Shown here: in pieces, positions 22,735-34,429 of the stretch
How the letters are laid out: each line of letters begins with the position of its first letter
Numbering within the stretch: the stretch's first letter is position 1
DNA from: Pseudocercospora fijiensis CIRAD86
Taxonomy: Eukaryota > Ascomycota > Dothideomycetes > Mycosphaerellales > Mycosphaerellaceae
Length of the DNA: 64,000 nucleotides
NCBI RefSeq assembly: GCF_000340215.1
Contig: NW_006921535.1
Coordinates: 4,705,528 to 4,769,527 of the forward strand
Direction of reading: 5' to 3'
Notes under the pieces: generated by a model
What the model saw: the letters and a program-made list of their open reading frames with translations, nothing else
What the model was told of the DNA's origin: nothing
Database searches by the model: none
Position numbers and translations under genes: made by a program

Positions 22735-24745
22735 TTAGTAGGCAAACTATATACTAGTAGCTCTCCTATAGATACGTTAGACTTAAGGTCTAGGAACTAT
22801 AATATCTAGAAGAGAGCGTTTGCCTTTATATCGGAGGAGTCCGTAGGGCTAGTACTATACTTCTTTACATACCTATTAAAGCGAAAGCTCTTAGGATCGG
22901 CTAACTTCCGCTTATAGGCTAGTAGATTAGCTAGGCCTAGGGTACTACTAATATCGGTAGTATTATCTCCTATATCGATATCTAGAGTCTCGGGAATAAC
23001 TAGGCTCCCTATAGATATAGTGCTAGCTCGGGTAGCGCGGTCTCTAGCCGTCTAGAGAGTCTTAGTCTTAGCGGTTAACTCTCGTTATTATTTAGCCTTA
23101 TCGGCCGCCTTGTTCTTTAGTATCCTAGTAGGGGCTACCGTACTATAGCGAGTAGGGTTCTACGAGCCTTTGCCCTTAGCTTAGATTTAGAACTAGGTTT
23201 AGGACCTCGTAGTAGCGTAGGTACCTACGCTATTCTTAGTAACCGCGTAAACGTTAGTAACGGCGTCCGGGTCCTAAGAAACAAAGTTAACTTTAACGGC
23301 CTTAGTAGTACTATTACTACTTCGCTCCTTAACCTACTTTGCCCTAACCTTCTAAGTTTCTCGTTTAGTAATAGCGGCGAGGGTACTATTTCTAGTTTCC
23401 TTAAACTCGATCTTTCCGCTATACTTCTTTTTAAGAAGGTTCCTAAGTTGTAGTAGCTTTAATGCTCTACGATCCTATTTAAAATCAATCTTGTCGCCGG
23501 TATCGGTATACTAGAACCGGCTATTTACTTATATAACGAGCTTCCTATCGAGAAGCTCTTTCTAGATAAGGCAGTCTAATTAGATATATTTAAAACTGCC
23601 GTATATCTAGCACTTGCTATCTAAGTTAGAATAGATCTTCCGTATAGCGTAGATATTAACTAAAGGGGCTTTAGGACAGTTAGGGTCGGGGAACTAGTAG
23701 ACCGGTAGTATATCCTTTAGTATAGTAGTATTAATAACCTCCCTAACTCGCTATAATACTTTCGTATTAAGGTTGAGCTAGGCTAGGGATTTAGCTAAGT
23801 CTGCTACGTCCTAAGAGTATTTAGTAATAGTAGGAGTTACGGTCTTAGGACTGTTTTACGACTTAGGGAGGAACTTAGGTCCTCTATTAATTCCTAAGGA
23901 ATCGTTTCTAACCTAAAGTAGGTTATTCCTATCTTCTTTATAGATAAACTTCCTCGTATTAGCGTAGCTATCTATATCGAACTTAATATACTCTAGGACC
24001 TCCTTATACTTACGAAAACTCTTAGGATCGGCTTCGCTAAGCTTATAGCGACGGAAGATACGCTAAGGCGTAGACTACGGCAACCCCTAAAGGAGTAGCC
24101 TCGTTCTCTAAGAATTCTCGAGGTCCTTCTAGTCGATGCCGTCCGCTAACTTAATAAATTCGTAGATATACTCCTTTAGGTCGTTATCCTTAGTACGCCT
24201 CGTTATATAGAGGGCCTCGAGCTATACGCGACTGCCTTTAATACGACGGCTATCGCGCTCCCGATACTCTCTTAGAAAGGCCTACTTAAAGGCCTCCTAG
24301 TCGGTATTAGACTTGTCGTCTATTTCTAGGTAGCTAACTAGGGTTCTAAGGGTTCGGTAAAGCTTAGTATTAGTAGTCCTCGTAAGGGACTAGATCTTAT
24401 ACTAGTCGGACTCCTTATCGAGCTCGTACTTAACTAGGGCGTCCTTAAAGCGCTCTATATATACTATAGCGTTCTACCCTTCGAATAAGGGGTTTCTACG
24501 GCTTCCTAGCTCTAGTAGGCGGCGCTAATTCTAACGGAGAAGCTTAGTTTGCCGCTTAATTATCTTTATAATAACATTATAGAGTGCCTCTAGCGTAGAG
24601 GGCCTAGGAGGCTCTCCTAGTTAGGTAGCGCTTATATTAACTAGTCGTCGCCTAATTTCCTCGTTAATAGGATTAGGGGGGTTGTCGGAGTTAGAGGACT
24701 CTACTAATACGTAATACTCGTCGCCGCTTAAGCTTATTCGGTTAC
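22735..24745 (-). pseudogene. Gag-side part of gag-pro, copy A
   Basis: Minus-strand frame collinear with copy B gag at 35300-37300: acidic Ser-rich N-terminus, helical capsid-like region and a zinc-knuckle region near 23560-23610. All blocks are riddled with RIP stops. The frame is interrupted at 22735 by the nested chromovirus and continues at 15579. Confidence 0.7.
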
Positions 24746-24857
24746 TATAATAAAATAGTTAAAATAGTAATAAAATGCTATATAAAAGTGTTTTTAGTAG
24801 GTTTAGTTTATTACGATATTGCTATACGAGAAGTAGTATACTAGGCTGTTCTCCCCT

Positions 24858-24880
24858 AATAATACCCCTAGGGTAGTATT
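24858..24880. repeat. GC-core palindrome, copy A site 5 (upstream of gag)
   Basis: Left arm AATAATACCCC, central T, right arm AGGGTAGTATT; equivalent to 37419-37441 in copy B. The central CpG became TpA. Confidence 0.7.
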
Positions 24881-25573
24881 AGGCTTTAGTCTCCTAGTAG
24901 TTGCCTAGACACTACTAGGAGCTAAATTTAGTAGTTTTTAATAAAAAGCCGCTTAGAGGAAGGAACTATAACCTCTATTTATCCCTAGATCCTAGAGACT
25001 AGCTCCCTTACTAACTATTGTTATCTCCTTTAGCCGGGTAGGGGGGTAGGGGCCTTCTTTCCTTAGTAGAAGGCTAAGCACTATCTAAGCGAGGCTACGA
25101 ATCGGGGAGTAGTCTATCTAATTAGTAGGGGAACTCTCTAGTTATCTAACCTATACTCTAGAAGTTGCTATCGATCGATAGTCTTAGCGGGACCCGCTAA
25201 GGTTAATAGGTAATTAATCTATCTCTCTCTTTAGGCGACTAGTCCGCGTTACTATCCTATAACCGGGCCGGTAGGCAGTAGCTTATCTCGAGCAAGCGGT
25301 ACTAAATAGGTCTTCGACCCGGAGCCGAGTCCTTAGAAACTAGCTATAGTCGCAGACTAGGCCCTAAGCTATAATAGTCCTAAGGGTTTGTAGCTTTTCG
25401 GGGTTAAAGAGATGCCCTCGTTAAGAGGTTCTTTGCTTATCGTAATAGCCCCTCGAGATACTTCTATATCGTTTGTATCGTAGGCTCTTATCGTACCCTC
25501 GCTCCGGTTATAGCTATTCGTACCCTAAGACTACCTTCGATATACCTATACCTATTAGATATAAAGAGATAGC

Positions 25574-25590
25574 CCTACCTTCGGCTCTAA
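25574..25590 (-). promoter_or_regulatory. Primer binding site candidate, copy A
   Basis: Directly inside the 5' LTR the minus strand reads TTAGAGCCGAAGGTAGG. Before RIP this would contain TGGAGCCGAAGG, complementary to a tRNA ending CCTTCGGCTCCA. The same sequence is at 38081-38097 in copy B. Confidence 0.5.
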
Positions 25591-25602
25591 TAAAGGACAG
25601 AA

Positions 25603-25634
<32 letters not shown>

Positions 25635-25879
25635 TAGTAATAGTATAGGCAACCGAGGGTAATATTACCTATAATAATATAGGCAGCTATATTTAGCAAG
25701 ATAGGATAACAAACAAGTCGCTTAGGCTAGTAACTAGAGCCCTGCAATATAGGCACTATAGAAGTATAATACAAATAGTATACTATACGAGGTTAATAAT
25801 CTGTCTACTATATAGAAGGAGGCCTCTTTTATAGGCTTAAACCCTAGCCTATATATATAGGGCCGGTTACTAGCTAATA
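25591..25879 (-). repeat. 5' LTR of copy A
   Basis: 289 bp, longer than its partner (283 bp) mainly because of a longer (CTA)n tract. Followed by CTAT at 25880-25883. Confidence 0.8.
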
Positions 25880-26107
25880 CTATACGATATATTAAGTAGC
25901 AATAACCGCGGCGTATAAGAATCCTAGTAGCGGACTAATAGCGTCGGTTTACTAAGGTAGGGGTTGCGACGAGCCGAGCTTTTACTAACTAACTAGGGTT
26001 TAATAGCGGACTACTAGCGGGCTACGTTACTAAATCGGTAAGGGCTACGTCGTATATATCTAAAGAGGCTACGTCGCTTACCTCTATTAATAGGGATAAA
26101 ATAGTAC
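25880..26107. other. Spacer between copies A and B
   Basis: About 230 bp of pre-insertion DNA, starting with the CTAT duplication of A. It has no recognisable gene and is strongly RIP-mutated; it contains two partly repeated blocks with TAGCGGACTA. It should be contiguous with sequence beyond 38381. Confidence 0.5.
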
Positions 26108-26111
26108 CTAC
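26108..26111. other. Left target site duplication of copy B (CTAC)
   Basis: CTAC precedes the LTR at 26112 and recurs at 38377-38380. Confidence 0.6.
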
Positions 26112-26390
26112 TGAAGGACGGAAACCAACACTACTACTACTACTCGTAGCAATAGTACAGGCTACCGAGGGTAACATGACCTATAGCAATATAGGTAGCT
26201 ATGTTTAGCAAGATAGGATGACGAGACTGTCGCTTAGGCTGATAACTAGAGCCCTGCAACATAGGCATTGTAGAAGTGTAACATAAACAATGTGCTGTAC
26301 GAGGTTAATAATCTATCTACTCTATAGAAGGAGGCCTCTTATATAGGCTCGAAACTAGCCTATAGGTATAGGGCCGGTTACTAGCTAATA
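26112..26390 (-). repeat. 3' LTR of copy B
   Basis: 279 bp, begins TGAAGGACGG (the unmutated TG end) and ends TAGCTAATA; same length as 38098-38376. Confidence 0.85.
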
Positions 26391-26402
26391 TCCCTCCCTT
26401 TC
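26391..26402 (-). promoter_or_regulatory. Polypurine tract of copy B
   Basis: TCCCTCCCTTTC next to the 3' LTR, a purine run on the minus strand, identical to copy A. Confidence 0.6.
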
Positions 26403-26499
26403 TTCGTATCTAACTAGATACGTTTTATATTATGCACGCTTAAAACAAACATGTATGCATCCTTAGCGCTCTCAGCTAAGGCTATTCTTAGAACTCCGC

Positions 26500-26522
26500 A
26501 ATAACACCCCCGGGGTAGCATT
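26500..26522. repeat. GC-core palindrome, copy B site 1 (after ORF3)
   Basis: Left arm AATAACACCCC, centre C, right arm GGGGTAGCATT; 8 of 11 arm positions pair, with an uninterrupted CCCC/GGGG core. Confidence 0.8.
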
Positions 26523-26577
26523 GATCCTAGATGCTATAATTATGCAAAAACAACTTCCTAAGCAACACTATGCAGAC

Positions 26578-29390
26578 TTACTGTTGCTTTAACGCGCCGT
26601 AATCCTTACTAGCAATAACCTCATCTGCTAGTCGGCTCTCGAAATCTCCTCCGCATGCGTTGAAGCTATTAGCACCGAAGTACTATCCCTCGTAGAAAGC
26701 TTAATTAACGAGGAGGTTAATAGCCTTTTCCGTCGTAGCCTTCTCTTAATCGTATAGATATTCCTTAAGTCCCTCGTTATTAAGCTAGAGGATCTGTTTA
26801 ACTTCGTTCTAAACAACGTAACTTAACTAAGGAATCCTACTAACTAGAGCGTCGGAGATGCAGCCGAGGCCTTCGACTAAGATGGCCGTAGGGAAAGCGA
26901 ATAGTACGAAGGAGTTAGAGGCTAGGAGGGCGGTTAGATTGCGGTATACTTTAGCAACCTAAGAGACTGTTAAGTTCTCGTAGCCCTTAACCTTAGTGCC
27001 GTTAATAACGCGAGAGTAGCCTAGGTCAATTGATATACGGTTGCTCTTAGTCTTTAGATTACTATATAGCAGGTGTAGCATCTAAATAGAGACCTCGTAC
27101 TCCTTTAGAGGGTTGAGGATCTACTCCGCTTTACGCCCCTTACTGTTAGGCTAACTATCGAACATATAGTCGAGGTCGTCGTCGGTAAGGTGCTTGTTAG
27201 TAATCTTACCGATCTTGCTTAGTAGGACTAGGCTACGAGCCTTGAGCTTCTCAACCTAGTTCGTAAAGACCTCGGGCTAATACATGCCTTCGACAATAGT
27301 AGAGTAGCTAGTCTCATCCTTAGATATAAGGCAGACCTTGATACGTAGGTAACTAGCACCCTCGCTAGCTGCGAGCTTAACTATATCTTGTCCGAGACGA
27401 GTAGACTCCTTAGAAGGACAGTTTTCGTAAGTACCGCCAACCTTAAAGAACTTAGCAGGCTTAGGGACGGAGATAAGCTCGTATACGTAATTAGGTCGAA
27501 GGGCGATAGCTAAGAGCTATAGGGCAGGGTGCTAGCGGACGATTTGGTTGCTTACACTATAAGTTTAAAGGGCATTGCGGCCTTCTTACTTAGACTTAGG
27601 CATCGTACGCATGTACTAAAGGTACATTTTAAACTCCTCCTATATTAGGTCGATAAGGAAAGGAAGATGTACTCTACGAGGCTCTTGCAACTAACTAAAG
27701 ACTTAAGGGAAGATAGTATTGCTAGTCTAGCGAAAGCGGTCGAAGGAAGTGCCTTAGCTAAGGATGCCGGTAACGAACTTGCTTTAGCGATCCGTTAGCG
27801 TAAGGGCGCGAGTAACAGTACTAGTAGGGTTGAACGCGTAGAGTCCTAGAGATGTCGGGGCGGCAATAGGGCGTCTAGGAAACTAGTTAGTATAGGCCTA
27901 ATTAGCCTTAAGGGCAGCGAAGGCGTCTAGATTAGGAACCTTGCGACTAATCTTTAATAGGCGACCGACGAGGACACTCGCCTTAGCACTAGCATAGAGA
28001 CTATAGACCTTAGCGGCCTTCTTAACATAGTTAGCATATATAGAGAACGGCTCTTCTCCTAGCTTACTAAGGTCGTCGAGCTATTAACAGATAGAGAGGG
28101 CGGTAGGAGCTTCGCCTATTGCGGCTTTAGGAACTATATCGATCTCAGTAATAAGGTACGCAATAGAGTCGCCCTTATAAGAACTATAGATATTCTTAGT
28201 TAACAGGATCGGCGAGAGCCCTCTATCTCTATGCTCGCTAAAGGAGCCTTCGGAGGAGACATCTTCTAGTAGTGCATCTAGCATATTAATATCCGAGTTA
28301 CTATAGTTAGTACTATAGTTAGTACTAGAAGGGGCGCTATACTTCTTAGTAGCCTTGCGGAGGGCCTAGCGAGCATATAATGCCTTCTTGCGCGCTGCTT
28401 CGGCCTTAGCGCGCTCGTCTTTAACTTCCTAAGGGACCTTACGGTTGCGGGTCGAGCGACGGTCTTAAGCCTACATCTCCGTAGCGAGCGCGAGACTAGT
28501 AGCCGTATCGGCCTCTGTTTCTAGGCGAAGAGCCTTACGTTTAAGGACATCAACGATAGGAGCCTCTTAACCTTCAATAATAAAGCCTATACTATTAATG
28601 CGACAGCCCTTCTCTTTTAGTAGATCCTTAGTTGTCTATACGTTGAGATCGACCTAGACAATTGCATCGTAGTGCCGCTTCTAGTAGGATGTCGTAAAGT
28701 CGTTAAGCGTAAAGGACAAGTTAAGCGACTGCTTACCTACCTTCTTGCTAGCGGTAGACATACGATAGATCATAGTACGGGAAAGGTGCTCGGCGCCTTA
28801 ACGACGGACCTTATACTTATTAACGAACGAAGAGACCTGCTTTGCACGCTCTTATCTACCGTAGGCGAAGTTAACAAGGCTCTTAGGAAGACTGCTTAGT
28901 CCTCCCTAATGTTCGAAGGCCTAGTCGAGGGTCTTAAAGCGCAAACGAATCTAGGTACCGGCAGTCTTAAGGCTATAGACGATAGGAAAGGCTTGTTTAA
29001 TATCTATATCGTTAAGAACCTCGCGCTTGAAGATACGCTTACCGATAGACTAACGCAAGTTGTTTATGCCGTACGCAACTAAGACAGCAGCCTTCTTAAT
29101 GTTCCTATCGATAACGCGTAGTAGGGTGCGAGCGTTCTAGATCTTCTCTTAAGGATCTTTAAGGGCGGTAACGATCTAGAAGCAGTGCTCGAGGCTGGTT
29201 ATAGCAGCTAAGGCGCTATCGGATAGGGCTTCGATCGGGACTAGTACGCCTAGGTTTAGGGCTCGTAGGTTGCCGCTACTACTAGCGCCTAGCGGATTTA
29301 GGGCGCCGGAAGATATCTTAGTCGACCGGAGCGGAAAGGAGTTAGTAACGAGCTTGTAAAAACGTTCGTAGCTTGTTAATAATAATTGAA
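26578..29390 (-). pseudogene. Third ORF (ORF3) of retroelement copy B, unknown function
   Basis: About 900-930 codons between pol and the 3' LTR, same strand as gag and pol, ending KQQ then TAA at 26578-26580. Read through RIP stops, the N-terminal ~250 residues are Leu/Ile-rich and probably helical. A basic segment follows (STASKKVGKQSLNLSF near 28750), then KEKGCRINSIGFIIEG near 28600. A charged Lys/Arg/Glu/Ala stretch that could form a coiled coil lies near 28380-28480, and an open 66-codon stretch at 28084-28284 is rich in Ser and Asp. The C-terminal third contains AIALRPNYVYELISVPK near 27480 and a hydrophobic run FVLFAFPTAILV near 26900. No zinc finger, DDE triad or protease box is visible. 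Its place is that of env in env-bearing Ty3/gypsy elements, but no signal peptide or clear envelope pattern is seen. It could also be a captured gene. The start codon is not determined. Confidence 0.6.
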
Positions 29391-29741
29391 GGGTTTAGAT
29401 AGAAGAGGGGGGGAGGGGTAGGCGGTAGTAAGTTAGTTAGTATTCGAGTAGAAGAAAGGGCTTAGAAGGCTTGCCTTAAATAGGGTGCGAAGGTAGCGTA
29501 GTCTGTATATTCCGGTAAAGTAAACGGATAACGATTACATATAGACCCTAAAAAGTGAAGCTATATACGAGACTCCTTTATTAGTAGGGCGGCTAAAGTT
29601 TGACAATCGATCTAGCTAATTGCTAGTAGCGACTACGCGCCTTTGTTAACCTTTAGCTTTCGTAGATTCCCGCGCACTCGAAATGTAACTAGTTAGTTCG
29701 AGTACCTAGTAGTAATCTATAGTAGTGAGGCTGGCGGGACT

Positions 29742-29764
29742 AATAACACCCCCGGGGTAGTATT
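29742..29764. repeat. GC-core palindrome, copy B site 2 (before ORF3)
   Basis: Left arm AATAACACCCC, right arm GGGGTAGTATT. Same orientation as sites 1 and 4. Confidence 0.8.
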
Positions 29765-30170
29765 GGCTTTTCTCTAGAGATGCTCGGCAACTAGGAGCAA
29801 ATCGCCTAGGCCTAGCGCAGCTTGTGTTAGCCTATAGCACTGTCGTTGTAGATGTAGCATTACCTTTCGTAGTAGGTATATAAACGTAGCCCGTGCGTTC
29901 TTCTTTCTTCTAGATACCAAGCTTAGCGGCCTAAGGTCCCTATTCTTAGAGGCTATAGGCCTAGGTTGCTACGTCTATCTAAGAGCTAGGAAGGGAGAGG
30001 GATCCTCCCTTTCTTAGTGTCCTACGTAACTAATACTAATTAGGGCAGGAACAATCTTCTCTAGCGGAGTATCTTATTATCGTTGCTACCTAAGGGCGGT
30101 TGCTAGAGACTAGGAATCTAGAGGGAAGTAGTCCTAGAAGGGTAGAGGGGTTAGGTTCGGCTATCTTCCT

Positions 30171-30193
30171 AATGCTACCCCCGGGGTATTATT
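30171..30193. repeat. GC-core palindrome, copy B site 3 (after pol), inverted
   Basis: Left arm AATGCTACCCC, right arm GGGGTATTATT; the inverse orientation of the motif at site 2. Confidence 0.8.
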
Positions 30194-30216
30194 AGGAAAA
30201 TACGCCTCGTACAGTT

Positions 30217-30447
30217 CTATCTAAGGAAACAAGAGCGAAGGAATAAAGTTATAGCAACATTAATTAAAGGTAAAGGCAAAAGTAAAAGACAACAACAGGA
30301 TAAACTAAAAGCAACAAACGAGAGTATAAACATTAGCAGGAACAGACAATAGGTAAGGACTAAAGGTATAGGGCGGCACTGCATTAACAGCGCGGAGAAC
30401 GATCGATAAGAGCAAGGAAGCAACGCAGTAGAGGCAGACAGAGGCAA
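30217..30447 (-). pseudogene. Hydrophobic mini-ORF downstream of pol in copy B
   Basis: An open 76-codon frame with ATG at its upstream end. Its second half is nearly all Leu, Cys, Val, Phe, Ser and Ile (for example SFVAFSLSCCCLLLLPLPL), long enough for one or two membrane spans. It begins just after the pol stop at 30462. Copy A retains a similar hydrophobic string at 10460-10600, broken by RIP. It may be a real small membrane protein, or only a by-product of a pyrimidine-rich untranslated tract; the second is not excluded. Confidence 0.3.
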
Positions 30448-30461
30448 GGAAGAGCAAGCAA

Positions 30462-33400
30462 TTATTTAGTCTCGGGGTCGTCTAGCTATAATTCTAGGCG
30501 GTCTTTATCGCTAGACTAGTTAGGTTCCTCGGAGTCAGAGTTAGATAGCTAGAAGTCTAGTTCACTATTAGAATCGGAATCAATATCGGAAACGCTCTAT
30601 ATATAGTTGATCCGTATATAACCCTCCCTTTGTTCTTAAGTCATTCCTAATAGCTTACTAAGAGGAATCTAGGGATAGGTATAGTTCTTAGGCAGAACAG
30701 GATCTATAATAGCGGCAGGATCCTCCTCCCGATAGGTATCTAAGGACGGCAGAGGGTCTATAGAGGCACTAACTTCCTCCTTAGTCGGCGGAGGGCGGGC
30801 AGGTTCGCGCAACTCAACGATCTTCTTTAGATTAGCCCGAGGGTGAGAGTGCTTCAAGGTAGCACTATCTAGCTCCTAAAGAAGGTATGCGGAACCCGAG
30901 TAAAGGACCTCCTTTACTCTATAAGGACCCTTCTACTTAAAGGCTAGCTTATAGGAGTAACTATACTCTAGTTCGGACCGGTATAGAAGGACTATATCGC
31001 CAACCTTTAGAGGTTCCCAATTAACAGCATTATAGTTATTAAAATACTGCTTAGCTTCCTCCCGAAGGCGACGTTGTCGAGCAAGACCCTCCTAAGAAGT
31101 CGTAGTTATATCCTTAAGAGCCTTAGCCCGTAGGGCAAGAAGATCTGCCCTAGTACGAACAGACCCCTAATCGTAAACGCCGTGCGTGCGGTAGGACAAT
31201 TCAATAGGAAGAACGGCGTCCCTCCTAATTATAAGTTCCGCTAGTGTGAGTCTAGTCGTATCGATAATAGTAGTTCGGTCCGCCTAGAGAAGGGCTAGGA
31301 CGCGGGTAGAAATAGGAACTAATCTGTCGCTACTATTGGTTATCTTAGACAGGGCATTAATTAACGACCGATAGCCGCGCTTAATAATAGCATTCGACTA
31401 GGGATAGTACGGGGAGATGCGAACGTTCTTAGCCCTATACGAAACAAGTAGCGCTTGAACCTCCTTAGCTATGTTGTTCGTAGCGTTGTCTAAGATAATC
31501 TCGTAAGGTGTTCCCTAGCGGCAAAACAGATCCTTAAACAGGAAGGTAGCTATATTACGGGTATTGATAGCACCGCAACCCTTATAGAAATGATAGGCCT
31601 CCGGCTATCGAGAAAGACCCTCTCGAATGACATATAGGCTGTTATTGCGGCTAAGATAGACCCTATCGCTATACTACCGCTCCTTAACTAACTAGGTAGT
31701 AGGGATACGCAGCTCTCCTAGACGCCGGTAGCTGTTCCTAAAGTTGCACTTAGGACAGCTCTTACAGTAGCGGGAGACATTAGCCTATACGCCGTCCTAC
31801 TAGTAGCGTCGACGAAGGACATCGAAGGTGCCCTCCGCCGCCCGATAGCCGAGCTTATCGTAAACGGAACGAAGGATTTCTTGTCGGGCTGCTAGATCGT
31901 TAATAATACGCTAGAGCGGTGCATTAACTATAGCCTGTCGCTAAAGGATGCGATCCTTAACAAGGAACCTCCGAGAATAGCGAATAATACGACGGTATTA
32001 ACTCTTTAATAGACCGGGAGCTCTCTTCGTATAGGTAAGGAAGTAGGCGATGTTATAGGAGTCGTCGGAGTAGACCCTATTAAGGATATTATCCCTGCCT
32101 AGTTCGCCCGCCTTAGCATCGTCCTAGCTCTCGTCGTTAGTAGTAGGGTCTTCGTTAGGCTAGTTACTAGGTTGGTCGTCGGTAGTAGGCCTAGTGATTA
32201 CCGGTATAGCATTAATATAGAAGGTAGTGAAGAAGGTGCGGTTAATAACCGCGTCGACATCCTCTTCTTCTATTATCTCGGCGATGTCCTCTTCTATAGC
32301 AGGCCTTCTAGAAAGGCTATCCGGCCTAGTATGCTTCTTGCTAGGAATATAGAAGACGTCGAAATCAAACAAATAGATCCAGGCAACCTACCGAGCTATC
32401 GTAGAGTTAGGCAGGTCGGAGGCTATACGGTTAAGTTGATAGACTAGCGTCTAAGCGTCGACTTCTAGGCGAAAGAACACTCTAAAGAGCCAAGGTCGGA
32501 ACTTCTTAAGAGCCTTATAGATACTAAGGCACTCTCGCTTACTAGCATCGTATCGGGCTTCGATAGGTTTCTATAGACCGGACTCGTACCGGATAGGGTA
32601 ACGTAAGGAGGGCTCCTTACGATTACACTATATTAGTATCTCGCCGTAGCCTTCCCCGCTCGAGTCGATAGTAACAATTAGCAGACCTGCGCCTTCCGAG
32701 TAGTTAATAGAGGTAAGCGCAGGCGCGCTAACAAGCGCCTCAGTAACCTTGTCCTTAGCGGCTTAGTAAACGGAGGTCTATGTAAACTCTGCATCCTTCT
32801 TAAGCAAGGCGTATAGAGGCTTGCATACTAACGCAAAGTTTTCGACCTAGATACGGAAGTAGGAGACTACTCCAAGCTAGATCCGGACATCTTTCTGACA
32901 GGTGGGGTCTAGCTAAGAAACAATCTTCAGGACCCGTATATTGTTAGGATAGCGGCCGTTCTTATTAGTTACAAACCCGACAATGTTCATTCGTTTGTAT
33001 AGGAGCTAAAGCTTCTCCCTATACACCGTTAGGTTAGCTCGCTCTAGGTCGTAGAGGACACTATCGAGGTTCTAAATATATTCGAGAAAGAACCTGCGGA
33101 TGCTAGGCTCTACTTCTTTATTGTCGTACCTAGTTTTAGGGCCCTTAATGCCGATGTCGTCGAGGAAAGGCATCGCTATATAGGAGATATAGGCCGCGAG
33201 GACTTGGTTTATAATGCGAACAAACTAGGCTACGGAGTTGGTTGCCCCTTAGGGAAGGGTGGTTTGTCTATATAGCCTAAGAGGTGTCTCGAAACTAGTA
33301 AGGTCCCGGCTATTAGGGTAGAGAGGTATCTAGTCGTAGCCCGAGAACACATTAACTAGCGAGGCTACTATACAGTTAGCAAAGGCTTCTAAGAACCTAT

Positions 33401-34203
33401 TAGTCTCCGGAGGAAGATTAGCATCTCTAATCGTAACTATATTAAACTTCTATATAGCGTTAATTAGCCGATACTTCTTTAGCTCCTTAGGGGCTGTCTT
33501 CTTCTAAACTAGGAAGTATAGATTGCGATACGAGGCATAGGAAGGCTCTAAGGTGCTAGCCTTCACACGCTGCCGTATTATGTCCTTAACTACACCTCTT
33601 AGGCTTAGGTTTAGCTTAAACCCTAGGTGAGCCTAAGGCTTATACTCGATCGTTCGGATCCTCTATAGAGGGGCAACCTCCGGGTTGATCCTATTTAGAT
33701 ATGTAAAGTTATATACCAACACGGCTTCGCGGTTGTATAGAAGCTCGTATAGTAAATCCAGTTTAAGATCCGAAAGCTCGATGCTAGGTTTGATATTCGC
33801 TAGTCTCTCCGGCGTTAGCCTCGATCCCCTAGGAATAGCAGAGAACTTTTTAGTAATGTACCTCTAGTCGTATAAACCATCCCTAGGTGTTAATATCGCT
33901 TCGCGGTTAAGGCACTTTTGTCGCTAGTTAGGATTTCCGCTAGGATTGGACCTATCGGTTATGTATACGCTGCCTTTTACGGGCTTGATCTTGTTAGCTA
34001 CCCTCTTGTATAGGGTATATATACTAACCGCTCGTAATACCCGAGCCCTCTCTCTTTAACGTTAGGCCCGGAGATTGGCGTAATAGAACAGCGCGTAAAC
34101 TTTATTAGAAGTCTCCTTAAGTCGGTAGGTATGTAGCTAGTAATCCTGATTTATAATTCCGGCGAAAACGTTAGATTCCTAATAACACCCCCGGGGTAGC
34201 ATT
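30462..34203 (-). pseudogene. Degenerate pol (RT-RNase H-integrase) of copy B
   Basis: Read through RIP stops the frame gives a full Ty3/gypsy pol. A region of unknown role spans 34180-33650. RT runs about 33640-32900: RNLYFLV-KKTAPKELKKYR near 33500, VFSGYD near 33340, catalytic box MPFLDDIGIKGP at 33141-33171. RNase H follows (TIDSSGEGYGE near 32670; FDFDVFYIPSKKHTRPDSLS near 32310-32372). Then come an acidic linker, the integrase zinc-binding segment with CKSCPKC near 31760, and a catalytic core with LDNATNN near 31480. A C-terminal domain (ELEYSYSYKLAFK near 30950) and an acidic tail end at TAA 30462-30464. The frame can be followed upstream to an ATG lying inside the palindrome at 34181-34203. 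FLDD replaces the commoner YIDD/YLDD and is not explained by RIP. Confidence 0.82.
34181..34203. repeat. GC-core palindrome, copy B site 4 (gag-pro/pol junction)
   Basis: Left arm AATAACACCCC, right arm GGGGTAGCATT. On the coding strand it contains ATGCTACCCCGGGGG in the pol frame, so it may include the pol start. Confidence 0.8.
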
Positions 34204-34429
34204 GGCTCGGCGCTCTAATTAGTTAGTTCGGATTCGGGCTCGGATGGATCCGCTTCCGGCGGCGATGCCTGCGACAGCATTATTACCGAGATTCGTGTAC
34301 TAGGTGGTCGTTGCACTGTTATACTCGCTATTGCTTCGAGCATTCGTCTCCTTAGTACAGAGCCTAGAAACTAGCCTTGTCGTACAGAGCGGCGCACCTC
34401 TAGATATAACCTATTCAAGCTATATTAAC

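Larger units (their letters stand above)
6327..25879 (-). mobile_element. Retroelement copy A: 12.4 kb Ty3/gypsy-like element, split by a nested insertion
   Basis: Two ~285-bp LTRs flank gag-protease, pol and a third ORF, all on the minus strand. The 4-bp duplication CTAT lies outside both ends (6323-6326 and 25880-25883). Subtracting the nested element at 15585-22729 and its extra duplication leaves about 12.4 kb, matching copy B at 26112-38376 (12,265 bp). Copy A is much more mutated than B: CCCCCGGGG cores became CCCCTAGGG and almost all CA/TG were lost. A primer binding site lies inside the right LTR and a polypurine tract inside the left one, confirming minus-strand polarity. Confidence 0.85.
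29391..30461. other. ORF3-pol intergenic region of copy B
   Basis: About 1.07 kb holding two inverted-orientation palindromes (29742-29764 and 30171-30193) about 400 bp apart and the hydrophobic mini-ORF at 30217-30447. No other gene recognised. Confidence 0.55.

Noticed and set aside
26578..29390. ORF3 as a DUF3435 recombinase or a DDE transposase
   Set aside because: No catalytic Arg/Tyr or DDE pattern could be found by eye; left as unknown.
32172..32447. Plus-strand 91-codon frame, and similar ones at 28672, 33685, 34442, 35765 and 37434
   Set aside because: They lie antisense to ORF3, pol or gag, or in the leader, of copy B and show no domain; they are open because RIP stops fall in the other strand's frame.
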